Shown in pieces: positions 1-8,644 of a stretch of DNA of 64,000 nucleotides. The position numbers and the translations under genes were made by a program. Numbering within the stretch: position 1 is the stretch's first letter; each line of letters begins with the position of its first letter. The notes beneath the pieces were generated by a model. That model did no database searches. It was not told the DNA's origin and was given only the letters and a program-made list of their open reading frames with translations. Where the stretch lies: positions 1,860,001-1,924,000 of the forward strand of contig CP084614.1 in assembly GCA_025917655.1 (NCBI GenBank), written 5' to 3'. Origin of the DNA: Chlorella sorokiniana (taxonomy: Eukaryota > Chlorophyta > Trebouxiophyceae > Chlorellales > Chlorellaceae).

Positions 1-145
1 AAAGCAACCAACCCGTGCGTAAGCCCACGGGACGACCAACTTTGTACAGCCCCTGTCCCGCAATGTTGGGTCGCTGCTGGCCGCATTGCATTGAGCTCTT
101 TAGTTTTGATTTGTGGTACTCTAAGTGGACATCAGTGCAGCCAAT

Positions 146-2626
146 ATGGCCACCTTAGAAGGACCTGACTTGCAAGCTGTGCGGGGCGAGGAGCACTTCG
201 AACTCTTTGTGCCTGGCCGCCTCTGTTTGTTCGGCGAGCACAGCGACTGGAGCGGTGCTATGCGCAAGTGAGGCCGGCGGCAAGCTCCCGCCAACCGCCG
301 CTGCTCCCAACCCCGCTCGTCACAGGCGCTTGAGTGTTGCTTCCTGGTGCGAGCGCAGGTACAACCCGGCCATTGTTCCAGGGCGTACGATTGTGGTGGG
401 CACCGAGCAGGGGCTGTACGCGCGTGTGCGGTCGCTGGAGCAGCCCGTGCTGCGCCTGCGCTCCACCCGAGACGACGGCTCGACCCTGGAAACCGAGCTG
501 CCGCTGGACGCAGATGCGCTGGCCCAGGTGCGGCCCAAACAGCACAAAGAGCAGCGGCGGCGCAATGGTTGCAGCGAAAGGCACAGGGCAGCAGCCTGAC
601 ATCAGTTGTCCCAGAGGCGCCTGAACCGACCATGGTCCCCGGTGGCCTCCACCGCTTCTGCCTGCAGGAGGCGCAGGCGGGGGCTTCTGGTCGTACGCAG
701 CGGGCACAGCGTACCGCCTGCTGGTCGACTTTGGGGTTGGCGGCCTGGCCATCGACAACTACCGGCAAGGCGCCGCGTGGCCCCCACGCTGCCGCCTGCC
801 AGCCAAACCACCGCCGACGGCTCAACGCAGCTGCACCCGGCAGCGCACTCCTGCGCTGACCGCCTGGCCGCGTCCCCCCCCGCTGCTGCCCGCCTGCGTG
901 TCGCGCAGGACCACGCTGCCTCTGAAGAAGGGCCTGTCGTCCTCGGCGGCGCTGTGCGTGCTGGTGGCCCGCGCCTTCTCCCGTGCCTACGCGCTGCGCC
1001 TGACCACACGCGGCGAGATGCAGTACGCGTTTGAGGGGGAGCGGCTGACGCCCTCACAGGTGTGGCGGGGGCGCAGGGCGGCAACGTGCGGGGCACGCCG
1101 CCGCTGTGGCGGCTGGGAAAGGCAGTAGGGGCGGGGGCGCGGCGTGCGGCGTGTTGGGTGCTGGGCCCCAGGGCCGCCACGCGATTCCTTCTAGCATCCC
1201 CCAATCGCCCTGCACCCGCACCCCTTTCCCTGATGGGCCCCCTCCCAACCCCAATGCAGTGCGGCAAGATGGACCAGGCGTGCGCCTTTGGCTCAACCCC
1301 GGTGCTCATGACGTAAGACGAGGTCGCACTGGACCACTCAGATATTGTGTTTAAAGCTCAGCAACTTGTTCGTGGCAAGCAGTCTGTGACCCCCTCGCGT
1401 CTCGCAGGTATGACGGCGACGTGCTCAAGGTGCAGGGTGTGTCGGTCGGCGCCCCCTGCACCTCCTCCTCGTCGACCTGGCTGCCGCCAAGGACACGGTG
1501 GCCATACTGGCCGCGCTGCAGGCGGGTGGCGGCGGCCCGCTGGCTGCCATGTCTCAAGGCCGGGCAGGGAGAGTGTGCCGGCGGCGGCGCTTTTGAGCAG
1601 GGCTGGCACCCTGATCGAGGGGTCGGGGCTGCGCTGCATGCACGGCCCACCTCCTCCACATTTTAGACGTGGGGCAACAACCCCTTCGTTTGCCTGCTGC
1701 TGGCGCTGCTGACGCCCACCGCCTGCGCGCCTCCTGCCCCGCCGCCCGCCCGCAGGCCGCCTTCCCGCACCCGGCCACCGACGAGCACCGCGCCTGCGTC
1801 GAGCTGCTGGGCGCGCTCAACGCAGACATCACGCGGCGCGCGCTGGCGCTGATGGCGGCGGGGGGACGCGCCCGCCCTGGGCGCCCTCATGACCGAGGCG
1901 CAGCGCCTGTTCCGGCAGCGGGCCGCGCCGCTGTGCCCCTCCCAGCTGGCCAGCCCGGTGCTGCACGCCGTGCTGGCCCACCCGCCCATCCAGCCGCACA
2001 TCTACGGCGGCAAGGGCGTGGGGTCGCAGGTGCGTGCTGCCAGGGGTGCGGCTGGGGGGGGCAGCTGCCCCTTCTGGCAGCATGCTTTTGTTGAGTTATT
2101 GCTGGCTCAAGAAGGGGCTGGGTGTGCCGGATGCGCGGATTTCAGCAGCTCTCGCTGACCCATTTTGCAACACACGGCACTAGCAGGGAACCCAGGGCTG
2201 GGCTTTCTCACCCGCTTCTTTCCGCTCTTGCTGGGTGCTGTGCAGGGTGACGGCACCGCGCAGCTGCTGTGCAAGGATGCAGCGGCGCAGGCAGAGGTGT
2301 CCCGCATCCTGACGGAAGACTTTGGCGTCAGCTGCCTGCCCTTCACGGTGCCGCCCAGCCGCGGCGCCGACGCTGTGTCGCAGGCAGCACCCGCGGCAGC
2401 GCCGCCAGCGCCCGCAGGGCGAGCCAACGGCAGCGCAGTCAACGGCAGCGGGAGCAGCAACAGCTTGAGTCAACAGCTTCAAAGCAGCCTGGAGGCGGTG
2501 AATGCCAAGACAAAGGAGCTTGCGCTTGCGCGGCAGCGGCTGGCGGAAGCGGAGGCCGCGCTGCGTCAAGCCGCACCGGCAGCGGAAGCAGCAGCAGCAG
2601 CAGCAGTACAGCCTCCTACTTCTTGA
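146..2626 (+). CDS. GHMP-family small-molecule (sugar) kinase
   Basis: Predicted cytosolic ATP-dependent kinase of the galactokinase/homoserine kinase/mevalonate kinase/phosphomevalonate kinase fold. Exon 1 starts at ATG 146 and carries the substrate-side motif VPGRLCLFGEHSDWSG. Exon 2 (from about 359) continues RYNPAIVPGRTIVVGTEQG. A following exon reads GFWSYAAGTAYRLL and GGLAIDNY. The ATP-binding glycine/serine loop PLKKGLSSSAALCVLVAR lies near 925. The third GHMP motif, GGKGVGSQGDGTAQ, is split by an intron near 2030-2247. The C-terminus ends in an alanine/glutamine-rich coiled tail with a short GCA repeat and a TGA at 2624-2626. The frame changes once inside a conserved exon near 1455 (SVGAP to LHLLLVDLAAAKD), most likely a missing base in a C run. 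The sugar substrate cannot be read from the sequence; arabinokinase, glucuronokinase and fucokinase relatives share these motifs. Family call is firm, substrate unknown. Confidence 0.82.
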
Positions 2627-2922
2627 TGCATTTGTTTCTTATTTATTTTCATGATGTTCATGATGTTGAAGCCCTCTTCCGTAACTACATGGGTGACACA
2701 GCAGTGCAGAGTCATGTCTAGCGGCGGACTCCCTACGGGCGGCAGGAAGCGACCCAGGCCATTTTCGTCGGCAAAACATCTTTGAGGATCGCTTATTGCG
2801 TCCTCAGACGTGAAAGGGCCCTTCAACAACCAGGAAACGCATTTCGAGACTCTGTCGGCGACTTTGAGATGTCGAGCTGAAGGCCCTGACTCATAGATGC
2901 ACTCCTAAATGTGCTGCATGCG

Positions 2923-4873
2923 ATGCGACCATTGAACTCGCACGCCGGAAGCTACGAAGTGCTGGCCGCCTGCTCCCGCCAGCGCCAACCGGCCTGGGCA
3001 GCCTGCCTGGCGGTGCTGCTGTCCTGCATCGGTGCAGCCCACGCCTGCACATCCATCATTGTTGGGGGCGGCGCCACCGTCGATGGGAGCATCTACATTG
3101 CCCGTACGGATGACACGGGGATGCCCGCTCCACCGTCAACCGGCTGGTGCACCACCCGGCGCGCAGCGCCCCGCCATCTTCAGATCCAACGCCAACGGCC
3201 TGGTCGTGACCCTGCCCGCCCCTGGCCTGGCATACACTTCCCTGCCGGTCACGCTGGCCGACGCGCGGGCAGGGCGCAACGCGTCGGGCGAGACGGCCGG
3301 CATCAACAGCGCGCTGGTGGCGGTGTCGGCCACAGAGTCGCTGGTGAACGCGGCGGTGGCGCTGGCGGCAGACCCGTACAACAGCGGCGCGGGGTGTCGG
3401 AGGACGCGCTGCCGTCGCTGCTGCTGCCGCAGGCCGCGTCGGCGCGACACGCCGTCGAGCTGCTGGGGGTGGGTGGAGGAGCTGGGCGCGGCGGAAGGGT
3501 TTGGCGTGCTGCTGGCCGACCCTGGAGGCGTGGTGCGGCGGTGCAGCACACCGCGCATTGCATGGGTTGCGTGATGCTCGCGTTGTTTCGGCTACAAGCA
3601 GCCCCGTGCCAGCCCCGCGTGGAGGGGCAAACTCCTGCTTCTCTGGTGCGCCGCAGGTACCTGGAGACCGCCGCCGGGCACCACTGGCTGGCGCAGCGCG
3701 TGCCGCACGGCAGCTTCTTCGTGGCCGCCAACCAGGGCCGCTTCCAGGTCTGCCCGGCTGACAGTGCAGCTGAGCCGCCGCCACGGCCCCGCAGGGTGCG
3801 GCGTTTGCTGCGACTGCCTGGCAGGGTGTATGGGTGCCGAGCTGCTGATGCATGGCGACAACTCTTCCCTTCTTCTGCACCAACCCCGGTCCCTCCCCGC
3901 CGTGCTGCTGCCTGCAGGAGGTCGAGCTGGGCGACGCGGCCAGCGTGCTGCACTCGCCCGGCCTGCTGGAGTTTGCTGTGAGCGCAGGCCTGTGGCGCCC
4001 CTCAGCAGGCCCCTTCAACTTCTTCCGCGCCTTTATGAGCCACGGCCCCGCGACGCGCGCAGCAACCTGCCACGCGTCTGCGCGCTGCAGTGGCGGCTGG
4101 GCGGCAGGGCCTGCCAGTGCGCTGCGGCCGACCAGCCGCCCGCCTTCCTGGCGCCGCCGCCGCTGCCGCCCTTCCTGGGCCCGGGCGCCGCCTGCTGGGC
4201 CTGCCCGACGTGGCGGGCGGGCTGCGGGAGCACTACAGCGGCAGTGCACACGACCCGTACCGCAGCAGCGGCAGCACCCCGGCCCAGGGGCCTGGCGGCC
4301 GGTGGCGCTGCTGCGCACGTCGGCGGGCCACGTGGCGCGGCTACGAGCCGACCCCGCCCTGCCGCACGGCCTGAGGGGCAGCAACTATGTTGCCATGGGC
4401 ATGCCGCTGCTGGCGCCCTTCATCCCCATCTATGCGGGCCTGCCCGGCGGCGCGCTGCCGCGCCAGCTGGCACGCGCGGGGCCCCAGCCCGACGCCCGCT
4501 CGCTCCTCTGGGCTGCGCGGCGGCTGCAGGCCCTGGTCTTCCAGGACCTCGCCGCCCTGCTGCCCGGGCGGCGGCAGCCATACAGGCGTGGGAGGCGGAT
4601 GTGGAGGCGCGGCAGCGGCCGGGCATGGAGCGGCGGTACATCGCAGCGGCGGCGGGCGGCAACGAAACCGCCGCTGCCGACATCCTTGCTGGCTTCACGG
4701 CGGACCTGGCGGCTCAAGCCTCCCAGCTGCTGCGCCGCCTGACGCGGCAGGCCGCACAGGCGCTGGGCCTGCCGGCGGTGCCGCCCGACGACGAGCTCCT
4801 GCGGCTGCTGGATGCAGCGGCAGATGCCTACAGCTTCCGCCCCACGGACGACAGACCCGTGCAGCAAGCTTGA
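2923..4873 (+). CDS. secreted peptidase family C69 dipeptidase
   Basis: Predicted secreted or vacuolar dipeptidase with an N-terminal-nucleophile fold. From ATG 2923 the first 41 residues form a signal peptide (hydrophobic AWAACLAVLLSCIGAAHA). Immediately after its predicted cleavage site comes Cys42 in CTSIIVGGGATVDGS followed by IARTDD, the signature of C69 enzymes, where the mature N-terminal Cys is the nucleophile. Further conserved stretches are SNANGLVVTLPAPGLAY, ETAGINSALVAVSATES, YLETAAGHHWLAQRVP, GSFFVAANQGRFQ and GSNYVAMGMPLLAPFIPIY. The C-terminus ends SFRPTDDRPVQQA before TGA 4871-4873. A GTG start at 2911 is possible on paper, but ATG 2923 gives the better signal peptide. Several frame changes sit in GC-rich exon sequence (near 3120, 3170, 3395 and 4590), with homology continuing across them. 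Known family members hydrolyse dipeptides; the physiological substrate here is not inferable. Confidence 0.82.
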
Positions 4874-4990
4874 CCCCGCCTCTGCGCGCACAGCTGTTTT
4901 TGAGCGGTCCCCCACACTCCTGCGGTGGTGTACTACAGCTTAACGCCAGCAAGCTGCGATTCACAACCCAAAACTCCTCTGCGCCGTGCG

Positions 4991-6601
4991 TCAGATGATG
5001 GTCAGCGTGGCGTGCGGGTGCCCCGCTGCCGCCTTGTGCCGCTCAAACAAGGACACCAGCGCGTCGATGTACTGCTCCAAGTAGCGCCGTACCTCGGCGG
5101 GGCTGGGGTCCGCACGGTGCGGCAGCTCAATCGGCTTGCCCACCACGATGTGCATGGGCACCTGGGCAGGGACAAGGGGGGTGGGGTGGGGGTTGTGGAT
5201 GGGGGGCGCGCTTGGTGGGACTTGGCTGGCTCGCCAGCCCAGCGCTTGTGTGCACATGGGCATCGGGCCGCAGGCCAGCGCCAGCAGCAGCGGCGGCGCA
5301 CCTTGTGCGGCATCGTGGTGCACAGGACGCCCCAGGCGATGAGCGGCACGTAGCCAATGCGCCGCACGAAGCTGCAGCGCCGCAAGAACACGGCATCGAG
5401 TCGGCTCGTCTTGCGACTGGGAACTGACCAAGCAGGCCCTTTGCAAGGCGCCCAGTGCAACGCCCACTCCCACAGACACAGCCGCACCTGGCCATGGCCC
5501 CCTGCGGTACGACGCGCTTCGGCCAGTCGATGAAGGGGCGCCAGAACGAGTAGTGCGGCGTTTGGCCAAAGGCAAAGACCGGCACCAGCGGCGCCCCCTC
5601 CTGCATGGCCAGCCTGCATGAGGGGCAGGGGGTGCTTCGAGCCAGCAGTGACGCTGACACAAGGGTTGGTGGGGGCGGAGCACGGCCCACCTCACGAATC
5701 CTGTGCGTTGCCGCAGGAAGACCACCTCCCGTCCCTCCCGGGGGTCCATGTAGAAACACTCCTGCACGCCCCCGGGCATACCACCACCGTGGTCCCGCCC
5801 GCCAGCGACCGCTGCAACACCTGCGAGAACTCGGGGCGGCGGGCGGACCCGGTGGGGATCAGGCAGGCCGCGAGCGCTGCGGGGTGCGCCGTGGCGAGGG
5901 CACCTTGCACAGGACGTTGCGCAGCTGGCGTGCGCAGCCCACCTCTCGCGACGCAGGCCGACAGCCCGCCCAGTACAGGAGGTGGCGCATGAAAGGGACC
6001 AGAAACACCTGCGCGGCGCGTGTTTCGTTTTTCAGCACGCCAGCCAGAGCTGGGTGGGCAGGCGACTCCTGCGGCGCAAACGACCTCCGCTTTCGGCGCA
6101 GGCGGGCTCACCGAGCTGGTGGAGGCCATGTATGAGTTGGTGAGGCAGCGCGGCATGCCAGGAGCATGCGGCAGGAACATGGCGGCCCCGATCGGAAACA
6201 CCGAGTGCGGCTCGTAGCCTGCGGGCCAGGGAGCAGCGTCGTAGGCAGGCAGGGCGGTGCTGTCGAGGCGCTGCCCTCGCAGGCGGCTCCTCACCCACTA
6301 CAAACGGCCGCTCTGACTTGAAACCGTCCTTGTCCTCAAACTCCACCGTGATAGGGAAGTAGTCGGCAGTCGCAGTCGTGAGATACCGCAGCAGGCGGCG
6401 GGCCCACGCCGGCGGCGGCACTCGCAGGGGAGTAAGTAGGGAGGTGAGGTGTACTGTGAACCCCACAATGGCCCATGGCCGGGGTAGAGCGAAGATGGAC
6501 ACGAAAAATGAGACGACGCAGGTGAGTAAGCCCAGCAGGATCCAAGACAGTGCCAAGAATTCAATGGGCCGTGAGGCGATGGCCCGCATGGGCCGCGGCA
6601 T
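4991..6601 (-). CDS. DGAT2: type-2 diacylglycerol acyltransferase
   Basis: Transfers an acyl group from acyl-CoA to diacylglycerol, making triacylglycerol at the ER and lipid-droplet surface. Starts at ATG 6601 (MPRPMRAIASRPIEF) and ends HPHATLTII before TGA at 4993-4991. Residues about 11-60 form a double hydrophobic hairpin (FLALSWILLGLLTCVVSFFV, then PWAIVGFTVHLTSLL). The DGAT2 active-site block appears as YEPHSVFPIGA, which replaces the HPHG of animals as in plant and algal enzymes. Downstream are GGVQECFYMDPREGREVVF, RQRTGFV, QEGAPLVPVFAFGQTPHYS and FWRPF, then VPMHIVVGKPIELP. At least five introns. Near 5770 the frame slips by one base between TTVVVCPG and GGVQE inside a GC run. The gene is divergent from the wax-synthase-like gene; the two starts are about 350 bp apart. 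Family call is very firm. Confidence 0.92.
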
Positions 6602-6952
6602 TGTAGGCGGGAGGCAGCGGCGCAGCCAGTGTGGTGTCGCTGCCTGTGTGATGGTGCTTCAAGGCTTCTCTAAATTACTATGCACAGCTTGAGATGCCCT
6701 GCTGCGCGCTTGGCGCCCGCAACAAAAGCCGCAAAACGTGAAGGTTGCGAAGCAGCTGTTAAGGAGGTGATTGCCGATTTGATGGGCCAACCACCATCTC
6801 AGCTCGCTTTTAATTTCACTGCGAGGCGGAAGGGACCGCCATCGCGATGCATCGCGATGGGATGCCAGCTCAACCTCTCTAAGAAGCCTCTCAACGCATC
6901 AAGCTGCAGAAACCCATCTCGAGCGTGCTCATTCCGGAAGTGTTCACACAAT
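6602..6952. promoter_or_regulatory. shared divergent promoter interval of DGAT2 and wax synthase
   Basis: Some 350 bp separate the two start codons. The interval is less GC-rich than the flanking exons and must hold the 5' UTRs and core promoters of both genes, unless the wax synthase starts at the in-frame ATG at 6680. It contains the 22-bp palindrome described separately. I saw no clear TATA box for either direction. Confidence 0.55.
6839..6860. repeat. 22-bp perfect palindrome in the DGAT2/wax synthase interval
   Basis: The 22 bases read identically on both strands. Each half has the core ATCGCGAT, and the halves are joined at a central ATGCAT. The next flanking bases (G at 6838, G at 6861) do not pair, so the symmetry ends there. 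It could be a dimeric transcription-factor site or a cruciform-forming sequence. It lies 93 bp upstream of the wax synthase ATG at 6953 and 238 bp upstream of the DGAT2 ATG. Confidence 0.6.
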
Positions 6953-8637
6953 ATGGTTGCTGTTCTGGGCAGCGACGCCGACTACTCAAGCCGCCTCCTG
7001 CTTCTGGCTGTCGGCAGCGCCTGCACTGCGCTGTGGATATTCTGGTGGAGGCACTTGAGGCCAGGAGCTCCGCGTCTGGCGGCGGCGCTGCCCATAGTGG
7101 CCGTCAATGCCGCCGCCCCGCTCCTCTTCCGCCGCATCACCACCGCCCGCTGGCCGCACATGGATGGAGCCTGCTGCAGTTTGCGGCGGTGCAGCTGGCC
7201 CCCATCACACCAGTGGAAAAGCCGGGGCCCAGCACGCGCGCTGGCCGCCTGCACGAGCATGCTGGCGGTGCAGCCGACCTGGCTCTGGCGTTCCTGGCCA
7301 AAGCGCTGCTGGTGGTAGTGTGCCTGGGCGTGCTGAGCCTGGACCCGCCGCTGCTGGCCAGCGAACTGCTCTACAGTGAGTGGAGGGGAGTGCGCTTCAT
7401 GGGCTGTCAAAAGATTGTGGAGGTTTCCGTTTTGGTTTCCGTTTCGATTCGAGTGTGCTCGCTTCCATGCCTCGCAGCACTGGGTCTCTATGCCGTGTTG
7501 AGTTTCGTGATGGACGGCCCCGCCGCACTGGCAAGCGCCACGATTGGTGAGCCTCGCGGGCGCTGCCTTGCGCACCCTGTCCGGCTGACCCAGCCAGGCC
7601 CAAGCCAGCTTCCGAGCCAGTCTCCTCCGCGCGCCGCTGCCCCGCAGGCATGGACGTCTCGCCGCACTTTGACGCGCCCTGGCTGGCCGCCAGCCTGGCC
7701 GACTTCTGGGCGAAGCGTTGGGACCTGGCCGCCGGCAACACGCTGCGCCACCTGGCTTACGAGCCGCTGCTGGAAGGCAGGCTGGTGCGGCCTTCCCTAG
7801 GGCAGGCGACCCGAGCCACGCGGTCGTCGTCGGCGGCGGCAGGGGCGCGGCTGCGGGCGCGGCGCGCTGCAGGCGCCGCGGCGTGCTTCCTCGCCAGCGG
7901 GGCGATGCACGAGCTGCAGTTTGTGTGAGTCTGTGTGCACCAGGATGCTTCTGGCTGGCAGCGCCTGCCGTCCTTCCACAGCTGAGCGCCTCCTGCCGAG
8001 TTCTTGCCCGCTTGCGCTTTTTGCTCACGCTGCTGCTGCTGCTGCTATTAAAGCCCAGGCGGCGCTCGCCTTGTTGCAGGTACATGACGGGCGGCTGGAG
8101 CGGCGGCCTCATGCTCGCCTTCTTCCTGGGCCAGGTGCCGCTGATGGCTGCCGAGCGGCGGCTGGCAGCGGTGCTGAGGTGGGCAGGGTGGGGGCGCGCC
8201 TGGCACGGCACGGGTGGCTGTTCATGAGTGCGTCAGGGAGCGGGAGGCACGGTTGAGCCGCCGCAAGTCTTAAGATAATTCTCACCGCCTGTCTGCCCCT
8301 CTGCTGCAGGCGGCGCGGGTGGCGGGCGCCCGCTGCGCTGCGCGTGGCGGCCACGCTGGGCGCGCTGCTGCTGCTGGCCCGCTGGACCTTCTGGGCGGCG
8401 TGCCACCGCCACGGCGTCACCGCCGCCGCCATCCTGTCCATGAGAGGCGTGGTGGCGGCTGCCAGTGCCGTCTGCACGCAGCGCATCTTCCCGCTCCTCC
8501 GCACATTACGCGGGAGGCGCTCTGAGTGTTGCAAGGCAGGACTGCAATTCATCTGGTTGCAATGCGCAAAGCCAACTTGCAATGGTGTATGTATGGCGAA
8601 TCAAAGGGCATGGCATGGGGACAGGAGGGCAGCGTGA
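6953..8637 (+). CDS. wax synthase-like membrane O-acyltransferase
   Basis: Predicted ER-membrane enzyme that esterifies fatty acyl-CoA to a long-chain alcohol or related acceptor (jojoba-type wax synthase branch of the MBOAT superfamily). From ATG 6953 the first segment is hydrophobic (YSSRLLLLAVGSACTALWIF), followed by several further membrane segments (ALAFLAKALLVVVCLGVL, ALYAVLSFVM-like). The diagnostic block is SLADFWAKRWDLAAGNTLR near 7696-7750, followed by FLASGAMHELQFV with the MBOAT catalytic His. A last membrane exon reads GALLLLARWTFWAACH. The frame changes near 7165 (RITTAR to GWSLLQFAAVQLA). An in-frame upstream ATG at 6680 would add 91 residues without a clear domain. The C-terminal tail after about 8525 is low quality; the reading frame stays open to TGA 8635-8637. 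Substrate range (waxes, steryl esters or diacylglycerol) is inference. Confidence 0.8.
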
Positions 8638-8644
8638 CGGCAGG

